A stretch of DNA of 64,000 nucleotides from Pseudomonadota bacterium (lineage in GTDB: Bacteria > CALINM01). Positions 12,275-21,878 of this stretch are shown piece by piece (positions within the stretch are counted from its first letter, which is position 1; each line of letters opens with the position of its first letter). The notes below the pieces were generated by a model. That model saw only the letters and a list, made by a program, of their open reading frames with translations. It was not told the origin of the DNA and ran no database searches. The position numbers and the translations under genes are program-made. The DNA lies in NCBI GenBank assembly GCA_026418415.1, contig JAOABK010000009.1, positions 1 to 64,000 on the forward strand, in the 5' to 3' direction.

Positions 12275-12930
12275 GTATTATAAAGCCCTCTAAGCAATAC
12301 ATAGAAATCCTGTCAAAATTAGAATTTGATAACATTGACCAGAAAATTAAAGATGAAATGGCAATCCCCTCTTATAATCATCCAAATCCTTTAATTCGCT
12401 GGTTGATGTGGAAAAGATATGAAGTTATCTTTAAATTAGCAAAGATTGACAAAAACATGATAGTTTACGAGTTCGGATGTGGGCTTGGTTTATTTTTGCC
12501 TACTATTTCAAAATATGCAAAGAAAACTTATGCCACAGATTTATATCCCCAATATGCTATTAAGCTTGCTCAAGACTTCAATCTAAATATTAATTTTATT
12601 ACTGATATAACTGAATTAGATGAAACGTTGGATCTTATAATCTCCGCAGATGTCTTGGAACATATCGAGAGTCTGGAGGAATTATTATCATTGTGGAATA
12701 AATATTTGAAGGATGATGGAAGAATCATAATTTCAGGACCTACAGAAAATTTTTTTTACAAGATTGGTAGATTAATCGCTGGATTTAGAGATAAAGGGGA
12801 TTATCATCACCATAATATTGATTTTATTAGAAATGAAATCATTAAAAGAGGATTCTTACCTCAAAAAGAAAAAAGCTTACCCTCTACTTACTTAAAACTC
12901 TTTAAGATCATAGAATTCAAGAAAGCTTAA
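12271..12930 (+). CDS. class I SAM-dependent methyltransferase
   Basis: VYEFGCGLGLFLPTISKY; ISADVLEHIES; ATGA overlap with glgP stop. Confidence 0.85.
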   Translation: MSIIKPSKQYIEILSKLEFDNIDQKIKDEMAIPSYNHPNPLIRWLMWKRYEVIFKLAKIDKNMIVYEFGCGLGLFLPTISKYAKKTYATDLYPQYAIKLAQDFNLNINFITDITELDETLDLIISADVLEHIESLEELLSLWNKYLKDDGRIIISGPTENFFYKIGRLIAGFRDKGDYHHHNIDFIRNEIIKRGFLPQKEKSLPSTYLKLFKIIEFKKA

Positions 12931-13669
12931 ATTTACCAAAATCCTTATTTAAAATATCAATTACCGAGTAGTTTGTAAGGTCCAAATGAATTGGAGTAAT
13001 TGAAACATATCCGTTATAAACCGCTTCTAAATCTGTATTTTCAAGAGGTTCATAACCAATCTCTTCTCCAGCAAGCCAGTAATATTTCTTGCCCCTTGGA
13101 TCTAACTTCTCAATTATTGTATCACTATATTTTTTCTTACCCATTCTGGTAATCTTAATCCCCTTTAGTTCATTGAATGGTTTATTAGGAACGTTTATAT
13201 TTAACAATGTATCCTGGGGAAGCCCTCTTCTCAAAACTATATCAACAATACTTGAGGCTACCCTTGCTGAAGACTCAAATAAAAAATCGCTTTTAGACGC
13301 ACAGGATACTGCAATAGATGGTATTCCCAATAACAGCCCTTCCATGGCAGCGGATACTGTTCCTGAATAGGTTATATCCTCTGCCATATTAGGACCTTTA
13401 TTGATACCAGAAACTACCATCTTTATTTTACCTTTAAAAAGGCCGTTAACAGCTAAATTAACACAATCCGTAGGTGTTCCATCAACTGAATAAAAATCCC
13501 CATTAATCCTTTCAACCCTTAAAGGTCTGTATAATGTAAGAGCCCTGCTAACTGCACTTCTCTCCCTATCAGGTGCAACAACAACACAACGGTGTTTCTT
13601 CTTAATCTCTTCATAGAGAACCTTTATACCGTCAGACTGGATACCATCATCATTTGTAATCAATATCAT
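12917..13669 (-). CDS. surE: 5'/3'-nucleotidase SurE
   Basis: ILITNDDGIQSDGI; VDGTPTDCVNLA; SGINKGPN. Confidence 0.96.
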   Translation of the reverse strand: MILITNDDGIQSDGIKVLYEEIKKKHRCVVVAPDRERSAVSRALTLYRPLRVERINGDFYSVDGTPTDCVNLAVNGLFKGKIKMVVSGINKGPNMAEDITYSGTVSAAMEGLLLGIPSIAVSCASKSDFLFESSARVASSIVDIVLRRGLPQDTLLNINVPNKPFNELKGIKITRMGKKKYSDTIIEKLDPRGKKYYWLAGEEIGYEPLENTDLEAVYNGYVSITPIHLDLTNYSVIDILNKDFGKFKLS

Positions 13670-13670
13670 A

Positions 13671-14546
13671 TCACCACTTCCATAAAGTTATTAAAAATAT
13701 TATAAGAAAAACTATAACTAAATTTATATAGGCAAGGACAAAAAACAATTTTACAGGACCTGATTTTTGAATACTACTGGAAACTAAAATTCCAATCTTC
13801 TGAAATCTATTTAGAACATCTGCATTATGGGGCGCTAACTTTAATGCCTCGGTTAAGTCATTTCCACCCTGATGTCTTGCCATATGCATACCATTCTTCC
13901 ATAGCTTGCTGTTACTAACATCGTATATTTCTCCCCTATAGGCAATATAACAATTTCTGCCCTCTTTGCCATCAAAAAACTCTAAATCCTCAATTGTCAT
14001 TTTATCCTTCTTTTCCAAGGAAGCCTTCACATTTTTTCCCTTCATCTTTGGACCTAATATAAAGGTTACAACAAAAGCGCTTGTAACCATAAAAATATAA
14101 AGAAAAATCTTTAAAGATAAAATAATCCCAAAATGTGTTGAATATAATTCAGCAAAATCTTTAATTCTAAATAGAGTTAAAATTAAACCAGTTAATCCCA
14201 TTACAACAATAGAAATCCAACCTAATATAAGCTCACCCCTTGGTAATCCTTTTGAGGCATAACTGGGCTTTAATATTATGTGAACATACAATATTGTACC
14301 AAACCATAGTACGCCAAAGAGAAAATGAAAGTAATAAATCAGTATCCTGAATACTCTTTTCAAGCCAGAAGGTCTTAACTCAGTTTTTAAAAAAAGCTCA
14401 CCCTCTTTAGTTAACCCACCTCCACTCTCATCGACATGACAAAAGATACAGTCTTTGCCAGTTTTTTCTGCATACTCTGGTCTTGCATTTGCTAATAGAG
14501 GAAACAATAGAATGAAAAAAAATATAAGTAAATAATTCCTCATCAA
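13671..14546 (-). CDS. membrane protein with CxxCH haem-c motif and cytochrome b5-like domain
   Basis: KDCIFCHVDESGG; several TM segments; RNCYIAYRGEIYDVSNSKLWKNGMHMARHQGGNDLTEAL resembles cytochrome b5 folds. Confidence 0.7.
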   Translation of the reverse strand: MMRNYLLIFFFILLFPLLANARPEYAEKTGKDCIFCHVDESGGGLTKEGELFLKTELRPSGLKRVFRILIYYFHFLFGVLWFGTILYVHIILKPSYASKGLPRGELILGWISIVVMGLTGLILTLFRIKDFAELYSTHFGIILSLKIFLYIFMVTSAFVVTFILGPKMKGKNVKASLEKKDKMTIEDLEFFDGKEGRNCYIAYRGEIYDVSNSKLWKNGMHMARHQGGNDLTEALKLAPHNADVLNRFQKIGILVSSSIQKSGPVKLFFVLAYINLVIVFLIIFLITLWKW

Positions 14547-15661
14547 CTAACCTCTATTAATTCATAATCCCTCTTTCCCAAACCAATTTTTTCAGCATAT
14601 TCCATTTGGGGACGCCAATCAATCTCTGGATATACCCCCCTAAACTTATCTTCTCCTGATTTATGTCCTGACTTTAAGGCAGTGTTTTCAAATCCAATTT
14701 GCTTATTAACTAAATCACAGCTTGCTTGATCGATAGCTACAGGGTCTTCTGATAGTAAAATCCCGATATCACTAGTAATAGGCATATCATTATGGCCATA
14801 ACAGTCACAGGCTGGGCTTATTTGTGTTAAAAAGTTTATATAAAATACCTTATTTTCCTTATTTTTTATAGCACCGTATGCATATTCAATCATTTTTTGC
14901 TGTAATACTGGCACCTGTTCGTTCCAGTTAATAATAATTGCGCCTTTTGGACATACAAGAATACATTCAGCACATCCCACACATGTCTTATCAATAATCT
15001 CTGCTTTTTCACCAACCATTGTTATAGCACCATGTTGGCACCATTTTACACATATACCACAGCCAATACAGTTTTTCTTTTTTATGGAAGGAGCAATATT
15101 TGAATGTTGAGCTAACTTCCCTTCCCTGGAAGCGCAACCCATTCCTAAATTTTTCAAGGCACCACCAAAACCAGTTAATTCATGGCATTTAAAATGAGAC
15201 ATTACTACAAGCCCATCTGCATTTGCAATTTCCTCCCCTATTGATACGTGTTTAAAATGTTTTAAATTGACTTCTATCTTCTTTACATTGTTTCCACGAA
15301 GACCATCTGCAATAATCACAGGTGCATTAACTACCGTATAATTAAATCCATTTTCTAAAGCAGTAATAATATGACTGACAGAGTCAGACCTTGTCCCTCT
15401 ATATAGGGTATTACAATCTGTTAAAAAGGGTTTTACATTATTTTTTTTCAAACAATCTACTACTACCCTAACAAAGTTTGGTCTTATATAAGACAGATTT
15501 CCCTTTTCACCAAAGTGTATCTTTATACCAACAAGATCTCCCTCTTGAAATTTACCTTTAATATCAATTTTTTCTACCAAAGACTGCAATTTTTCTAACA
15601 ATCCTCTGCCTGGCTTTGTCCTTAAATTTGTAAAATAGACCTTGGATTTTCCCTTAGACAT
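14543..15661 (-). CDS. DUF362 family protein with two 4Fe-4S clusters
   Basis: CIGCGICVKWCQHGAI, CVGCAECILVCPKGAI; DUF362-type N-terminus (VYFTNLRTKPG). Confidence 0.88.
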   Translation of the reverse strand: MSKGKSKVYFTNLRTKPGRGLLEKLQSLVEKIDIKGKFQEGDLVGIKIHFGEKGNLSYIRPNFVRVVVDCLKKNNVKPFLTDCNTLYRGTRSDSVSHIITALENGFNYTVVNAPVIIADGLRGNNVKKIEVNLKHFKHVSIGEEIANADGLVVMSHFKCHELTGFGGALKNLGMGCASREGKLAQHSNIAPSIKKKNCIGCGICVKWCQHGAITMVGEKAEIIDKTCVGCAECILVCPKGAIIINWNEQVPVLQQKMIEYAYGAIKNKENKVFYINFLTQISPACDCYGHNDMPITSDIGILLSEDPVAIDQASCDLVNKQIGFENTALKSGHKSGEDKFRGVYPEIDWRPQMEYAEKIGLGKRDYELIEVS

Positions 15662-15674
15662 AATTTTATCCTCC

Positions 15675-16301
15675 TTATATCTGAAATATTTCTTCCTCAG
15701 GTAATTTTATAGCTGTTAAAAATCCACCATAAACTGCACCAGTATCTATTCCTATTTTATCTTTATCAAAATAGGGCAAATAATTTCTTGATGGTGTATG
15801 CCCAAAAATAACTTTTTTTCCGATTTTAATATCACTATATATAAACTCAGATCTTATCCATAACAAATCTTCTTCATCCTGTGCAGAAAGAGCCTTATTG
15901 GGAGCGATCCCTGCATGTACAAATAGATAATCCTTGGTCTCATAATAAAGCTTTAAACTGTTAAAAAAATCTAAATGCTCTGAGGGGAGGTGAAAATGAC
16001 CTGAAACAGAGTAACTCTTAATAGTCTCTTGACCACCATTAGCAAAAAAAACATCTATATTCTCGCCCTTTAGAAAATCAAGAAACATCTTTTCATGATT
16101 ACCTTTAAGACAGATTACTTTATCACCTCTAATAGATTTTAATTCCAGAATAAAATCAATAACTTTTTTACTATCCGGTCCTCTGTCAATATAATCACCT
16201 AAAAAGATTATCTCATCATTCTTTTTCAAAGGTATTATCTCAAACAATTTTTTGAGTTTATCATAACAACCATGAATATCACCAATGGCAAAGAGAGACA
16301 T
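15675..16301 (-). CDS. PPP-family serine/threonine protein phosphatase
   Basis: AIGDIHGCYDKL; FLGDYIDRGPDS; LKGNHEKM. Confidence 0.92.
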   Translation of the reverse strand: MSLFAIGDIHGCYDKLKKLFEIIPLKKNDEIIFLGDYIDRGPDSKKVIDFILELKSIRGDKVICLKGNHEKMFLDFLKGENIDVFFANGGQETIKSYSVSGHFHLPSEHLDFFNSLKLYYETKDYLFVHAGIAPNKALSAQDEEDLLWIRSEFIYSDIKIGKKVIFGHTPSRNYLPYFDKDKIGIDTGAVYGGFLTAIKLPEEEIFQI

Positions 16302-16407
16302 AAAAAAATCTTACATTAGTAAAGATAAAAAAGCAATCCAATCAAATTGCTTGACTTTAAAATTATTAGTGATACATTTTAAGAAGAAACCAAGAAGGAG
16401 GGGGGAG

Positions 16408-18441
16408 ATGAAAAAGTTTATAATTTTTGCCTTTTTAATAACATTTTTTAGTTTCATTTCAAATCTAAATGCTGTAACAAATATCCAAAAACCAAGAGAG
16501 GACTTCTTACCAGGAGAAGTTTTAATTATTTTCAAACCTAACCTATCCATTTTCACCATTAACAAAATTATTTCCGAAATTGGCGGAAGTGTAAGAAATA
16601 AAATAAATCTCCCCAAGGGAAAAATATATAGGATATCACTGCAAGAAAAGACTCAAAGCATAGTCCAAAATACTATGGAAAAAATGAAAAGCAATCCCAA
16701 CTATACTGATAAAATAATCGCAGTTGAACCAAATATGAAGAGATATGTTCAGATTGAGAGCAAAATTACCCCCTTCTCTCAATCAAACGATCCCTTTTTA
16801 AGCCTTCAATGGGGATATTTTAATGTGGATGGAAACTTTTCAATGACCCCAACTTCATCAATGCTTACAGTTGCAGTAATAGATACAGGTATAGATTATA
16901 CCCATCCCGACTTAAAAGATAAAGTAATAAAAGGCCCAGACTATATAAATGCTGATACTGATCCTATGGACGATTTGGGACATGGAACACATGTAGCTGG
17001 AATAATAGGGGCAAAAACAAATAATGGTATGGGTATAGCGGGAATAGCATGGAATAGTAAGGTTATGGCTATAAAAGCAATTGGAGCTGATGGAACTGGA
17101 TCAGATTTTGATGTTATTCAAGGAATACTTTATGCAGCAAATAACCCCTCAGTAAAAATTGTAAATATGAGCTTAGGAGGCAATTATTCAGAAGCTGAAG
17201 AAATAGCTGTTGACTACCTTGTAAATACAAAAGGTAAGCTACTAATTGCCTCTGCTGGTAATAACAATACAAATGTACCTCTTTATCCCGCTGGATTCTC
17301 TACTACCTTTCCTAATAAAGTTATCGCAGTTGCAGCACATAAAGACGATAACTGCAAAGCAAGCTTTTCAAATTATGGTTCCTGGATATCAATTTCAGCA
17401 CCTGGTGTAAACATCCTTTCAACCTTTCCAATGAATATGATGGATTATGTTTATCTTTCAGGAACTTCAATGGCAGCACCCTTTGTATCAGCTGCAGCAG
17501 CACTTTTGTGGTCTCAAAATCCAACTTTAACAAATGAACAGATAGGTCAACTTTTAGTAACAAGAACATCACCCACGCCATTAAACAGAGATGGTGTATG
17601 CTGGCCTAATGATGGATCTACTTTCGGAAGATTAAACTTAGCAAACTTGCTTGAAAACACAACAATCGTCAGTGAGGATTTCGGGATTCTTTATGGTATT
17701 GTTATGGACGCTGAAACAGGACTTCCCCTTTCAGGTGCCACAGTTACAACAAAAAAACCTGATAATACAATTACAGGCAAGGATGTAGTCCCAGTTTATG
17801 GTGCAACAATACATCCTTACACACAAGATATTTTTTATGAGTACTATGGGTTATTTAGTATTGTTGCTCGCGATGCAGGCACTACTCAAAATTTAACAAT
17901 TACAAAAACAAAATATGGGACATTTAGCAATAATTATAACATTATAACAGATTTTATTTATGCAGGTTTTATACCAATACCACCGTCAAAACCATTCTAC
18001 TGGCTAACAATCACATGGAATCCGACTTATACTGGTCCAGCATCATATGATTCTTACTTATTCGCAGATTATACTGATGATACAAAAGACACTTTAATTT
18101 ACTACGATAACTTAGGTAGTTTTTATTCAGAACCCTATGCAAGATTTTTATGGGATAGCGACTCACCTGCAAGCTTTTTACAGATCAACTCAGAAACTAT
18201 AAGAATATCCAGAATTGCAAGGGGTGCTACCTACTACTATTATATTTACGATTGGGGGGTTGGTTTGGGTAGTAATGAATGGACAGCTTCAGGTATTAAA
18301 GCTTATATCTGGAAATGGAGCGGAACAAAACCCGTACTTATAAATGTATTAACACCACCAGCTGGACAAGTTGGAAGATTTTGGGACGTTGGTTATATAT
18401 CAAACGGCGTATTTACAGTAACAAATACAATATCAGATTGA
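16408..18441 (+). CDS. secreted S8 (subtilisin-like) serine protease with propeptide and carboxypeptidase-regulatory-like domain
   Basis: Triad VAVIDTGIDYTHPDL / GHGTHVAGIIGA / GTSMAAPFVSAAAALL; signal peptide after ATG 16408, preceded by RBS aaggaggggggag; the called start at 16285 is unlikely. Confidence 0.93.
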   Translation: MKKFIIFAFLITFFSFISNLNAVTNIQKPREDFLPGEVLIIFKPNLSIFTINKIISEIGGSVRNKINLPKGKIYRISLQEKTQSIVQNTMEKMKSNPNYTDKIIAVEPNMKRYVQIESKITPFSQSNDPFLSLQWGYFNVDGNFSMTPTSSMLTVAVIDTGIDYTHPDLKDKVIKGPDYINADTDPMDDLGHGTHVAGIIGAKTNNGMGIAGIAWNSKVMAIKAIGADGTGSDFDVIQGILYAANNPSVKIVNMSLGGNYSEAEEIAVDYLVNTKGKLLIASAGNNNTNVPLYPAGFSTTFPNKVIAVAAHKDDNCKASFSNYGSWISISAPGVNILSTFPMNMMDYVYLSGTSMAAPFVSAAAALLWSQNPTLTNEQIGQLLVTRTSPTPLNRDGVCWPNDGSTFGRLNLANLLENTTIVSEDFGILYGIVMDAETGLPLSGATVTTKKPDNTITGKDVVPVYGATIHPYTQDIFYEYYGLFSIVARDAGTTQNLTITKTKYGTFSNNYNIITDFIYAGFIPIPPSKPFYWLTITWNPTYTGPASYDSYLFADYTDDTKDTLIYYDNLGSFYSEPYARFLWDSDSPASFLQINSETIRISRIARGATYYYYIYDWGVGLGSNEWTASGIKAYIWKWSGTKPVLINVLTPPAGQVGRFWDVGYISNGVFTVTNTISD

Positions 18442-18459
18442 TATTCTATCACAAATAAT

Positions 18460-18490
18460 GATGGGGGAAACTTGGAGTTTCCCTCATCTT
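18460..18490 (+). terminator. hairpin gatgggggaaac-ttgga-gtttccctcatc after the S8 protease
   Basis: 12-bp stem with one G-U pair; only a weak T tract follows. Confidence 0.6.
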
Positions 18491-18552
18491 AAATCTATTA
18501 TATAACTTCAAGCCTTTTTTTATTTCTTAGATATTGATATAATAAAAAGATT

Positions 18553-20877
18553 ATGAAAAGTGGTTTTATATTAAAAATACTATTATTTGTCATTCTTTCT
18601 TTCTGGTTATTACTTGCAGGCTTTGGTATATATATTTACAAAGAACTACCTGATATTACCGAACTAAAACAATATAAACCTAATTTAATTTCCCGTGTCT
18701 ATTCAGAAGAGGGTGAGTTAATTGGTGAATATTACGTAGAAAGAAGAATTGCAGTTCCCATTGATAAAATCCCTCCTATAGTAATAAAAGCTTTCTTAGC
18801 AGCAGAAGATGCAAGATTTTTCGAACATCATGGTATGGATATAAGGGGTATAATCAGAGCAACAATAAAAAATATTCTTGCTGGCGCCTATGTCCAGGGT
18901 GGAAGTACCATAACTCAACAATTAGCCCGTTCTCTTTTTCTCTCCCAGGAAAAAACTATAGGTAGAAAATTTAAGGAACTTATACTTGCTTACATTTTAG
19001 ATAACAAATTTAGCAAACAAGAGATTCTACAGTTATACCTTAATCATATTTACTTGGGAAACGGCGCCTATGGTGTTGAAATGGCATCTCAAGACTACTT
19101 CGGTAAATCTGTCAAACAATTAAATATAGCAGAAGCAGCACTTATAGCTGGATTGCCAAAGGCACCATCCACATACTCACCTTTTAAAAATCCAGGAAGA
19201 GCAAGAAAAAGACGTGATTATGTTTTATCCAGAATGTTTGAGTTAGGGTTTATTACAGAATCAGAATATAAAAGGGCAATAGAAACACCACTACCGAAGG
19301 AAAACAAAAGAATCAAGAATTTGCAATATAATAGCCATTTAACCGAATATATTAAACAAAATCTAATATCGAAATATGGAGAAGAGAAGGTCTTAAAAGG
19401 AGGTCTCACAATATTTACAAGTATTAATGCGGGATTTCAAAGAAGGGCATACGAAGCAATAGACAGAGGCCTAAGAGAATTAGATAAAAGACAGGGATTT
19501 AGAGGTCCAATTGACAACTTTGCCGATAACAATGACAAAAAAGAGTCTTTCTTAAAAAATGGTCCTCAAAATGTGGATGACCTAAACCTGAATGAATATT
19601 ACAAAGCAATTGTTGAGGAAGTTAATATTAAACAAAAAAAATATATTTTAAAACTTGGTATATTTACAGTTTCTCTCCCCTTTGCAAATATGCAATGGGC
19701 AGTTTCCAAAAAACCAGTTGAATCAGTATTAAAACCTGGAGACATCGTATATGTTAAAATTTTATCAGTTGGCAAAAATAACGAACTAATAGCATCATTA
19801 GAGCAAGAACCCCTTGTAGAAGGTGCACTTCTTAGTATAGACCCTAATACAGGCTATATAAAAGCCCTAATCGGTGGAAGAGATTTTATTAAAAGTCAAT
19901 TCAACCGTGCGATTCAGGCTAAACGTCAACCTGGCTCATCTTTTAAGCCATTCATATATGGTGCAGCAATAGAAAGAGGTTTTACCCCTGTAAGTATAAT
20001 AATTGATGAGCCAATATCCTACGATTTAGGATTTAGAGAATGGGCTCCTAAAAATTTCGATGGCAAGTATTATGGTCCTACAACATTAAGACATGCCCTT
20101 GCTAAATCAAGAAATGTTATAACAATTAAATTACTTGAATCTATTGGCACACAAAATGCTATAGATTTTGCTAAGAGGGCGGGTATAGAAAGTAAACTAG
20201 AACCAAATTTAGCACTTGCCCTTGGTGCAAGTGATGTTACTTTATATGAAATGGTGAACGCTTACACAACCTTTGCCTCGATGGGTAAAAGATATGAACC
20301 ACAAGTAATTTTAAAAGTTGTTGATAGTACTGGAAATATTCTTGAAGAAGCTTCACCAAAGAGTGAGCAGACTATATCACCATCGGTATGTTATGTACTC
20401 ACAAGTATGGCAAAAAGCGTTATTGAAGAAGGCACAGCAATGAGAGCAAAAGCCCTTGGAAGACCGGTTGCTGGTAAAACTGGAACAACCAATAATTATG
20501 TTGACGCATGGTTTTTAGGATATACACCAAATTTAGTTACTGGTGTTTGGGTAGGATTTGACCAACCAAAACCTTTAGGTAATTTAGAGACAGGTGCAAG
20601 AGCTGCTTTACCTATATGGCTTGACTATACAATGTATGCAGAATCTTTCTATCCTCCTGTTGACTTTATAGTACCAGAGGGAGTAACTTTCATTCCCGTT
20701 GATGCAAAAACTGGTCTTCTTGCTTCATCATATTCTAAATCAACAAGACAAGAAGTATTTATTGCTGGAACTGAACCTAAAGAAGCTTTTGACCCACTTA
20801 TACATCTAAAAAAAGAGGAATATCTTAAATTAGACATGGATTATGATGAAGATAAGAAACATGAACCTGGCTGGTAG
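18553..20877 (+). CDS. penicillin-binding protein 1A (transglycosylase/transpeptidase)
   Basis: AAEDARFFEHHGMD; GGSTITQQLAR; RQPGSSFKPF; GKTGTTNNYVDAWF. Confidence 0.95.
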   Translation: MKSGFILKILLFVILSFWLLLAGFGIYIYKELPDITELKQYKPNLISRVYSEEGELIGEYYVERRIAVPIDKIPPIVIKAFLAAEDARFFEHHGMDIRGIIRATIKNILAGAYVQGGSTITQQLARSLFLSQEKTIGRKFKELILAYILDNKFSKQEILQLYLNHIYLGNGAYGVEMASQDYFGKSVKQLNIAEAALIAGLPKAPSTYSPFKNPGRARKRRDYVLSRMFELGFITESEYKRAIETPLPKENKRIKNLQYNSHLTEYIKQNLISKYGEEKVLKGGLTIFTSINAGFQRRAYEAIDRGLRELDKRQGFRGPIDNFADNNDKKESFLKNGPQNVDDLNLNEYYKAIVEEVNIKQKKYILKLGIFTVSLPFANMQWAVSKKPVESVLKPGDIVYVKILSVGKNNELIASLEQEPLVEGALLSIDPNTGYIKALIGGRDFIKSQFNRAIQAKRQPGSSFKPFIYGAAIERGFTPVSIIIDEPISYDLGFREWAPKNFDGKYYGPTTLRHALAKSRNVITIKLLESIGTQNAIDFAKRAGIESKLEPNLALALGASDVTLYEMVNAYTTFASMGKRYEPQVILKVVDSTGNILEEASPKSEQTISPSVCYVLTSMAKSVIEEGTAMRAKALGRPVAGKTGTTNNYVDAWFLGYTPNLVTGVWVGFDQPKPLGNLETGARAALPIWLDYTMYAESFYPPVDFIVPEGVTFIPVDAKTGLLASSYSKSTRQEVFIAGTEPKEAFDPLIHLKKEEYLKLDMDYDEDKKHEPGW

Positions 20878-20879
20878 TA

Positions 20880-21860
20880 ATGAACAAAGATAAATATGGA
20901 AGAAAAATCAGCTATCTTAGAATATCAGTTACAGACAGATGCAATTTAAGATGTATCTACTGCATGCCCCAAGAGGGCATAAAACTTTTTCCCCATCAAG
21001 AAATTTTAACTTATGAAGAGATAATAAAAATTACTAAAGCCTCAAAACAGATTGGTATTGACACTGTAAGAATTACTGGTGGAGAACCACTTATAAGAAA
21101 AAATCTTTCCTTTCTTATTTCTCAGATAAGAAACATAGAAGGCATAAGGGATTTAGCAATAACTACCAATGGAATACTCCTTGATAAATTACTACCCGAA
21201 CTTTTTTCTGCTGGATTGAAAAGGGTTAATATAAGTTTAGATTCCCTTAAAAGGGATAGATTCTTTAATATTACAAGACAAGATTCATTACAAGAAGTTT
21301 TAAAGGGTATAGATAGAAGCTTAGAAATCGGACTAACGCCGATAAAAATAAATATGGTTGTAATTAAAGGGATTAATGATGACGAAATAATTGATTTTGT
21401 TAAACTTACAGAGGAAAGACCTTTGATAGTTCGCTTTATAGAGTATATGCCATGGGGCTCCATTAACAATTGGGGCGAAGAAAAAATAATAAAGGCAAAG
21501 GAGATAAAATCAATTATTGAAAAAGAATTTGGTAAAATTTTGCCGGTGGATATAAATTCAAGGGGACCTGCAGATAATTATCAGATTGATGGATTCAAAG
21601 GCTTTATCGGTTTTATAAATCCTCTTTCAGAGCATTTCTGTGGAAAATGTAATAGAATTAGATTAACAGCAGATGGAAAACTTAAGCTCTGTCTTTTTTC
21701 ACAACAAGAGATTGACATAAAGGCGAAGTTGAGGGCTGGTACATCATTAGAAGAGCTAACTGAATTCATTTCTAATTCAATTCATCTTAAACCAGAAAAA
21801 ATAGATTTAGATAGCCATATAAAAAATCACCCCCGTGAAATGAGCCAAATCGGAGGGTGA
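20880..21860 (+). CDS. moaA: GTP 3',8-cyclase MoaA
   Basis: CNLRCIYCMP radical SAM motif; C-terminal CGKCNRIRLTADGKLKLCL and terminal GG. Confidence 0.96.
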   Translation: MNKDKYGRKISYLRISVTDRCNLRCIYCMPQEGIKLFPHQEILTYEEIIKITKASKQIGIDTVRITGGEPLIRKNLSFLISQIRNIEGIRDLAITTNGILLDKLLPELFSAGLKRVNISLDSLKRDRFFNITRQDSLQEVLKGIDRSLEIGLTPIKINMVVIKGINDDEIIDFVKLTEERPLIVRFIEYMPWGSINNWGEEKIIKAKEIKSIIEKEFGKILPVDINSRGPADNYQIDGFKGFIGFINPLSEHFCGKCNRIRLTADGKLKLCLFSQQEIDIKAKLRAGTSLEELTEFISNSIHLKPEKIDLDSHIKNHPREMSQIGG

Positions 21861-21865
21861 TTTTT
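21822..21865. terminator. bidirectional terminator: aaaaatcaccc ... gggtgattttt
   Basis: 11-bp perfect inverted repeat with T/A tails between convergent moaA and the carboxyltransferase gene. Confidence 0.85.
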
Positions 21866-21878
21866 AAAAAGAAATTAT

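Noticed and set aside
16285-16407. Called N-terminal extension of the S8 protease
   Set aside because: Overlaps the phosphatase start and lacks an RBS; ATG 16408 has a strong RBS and begins a signal peptide
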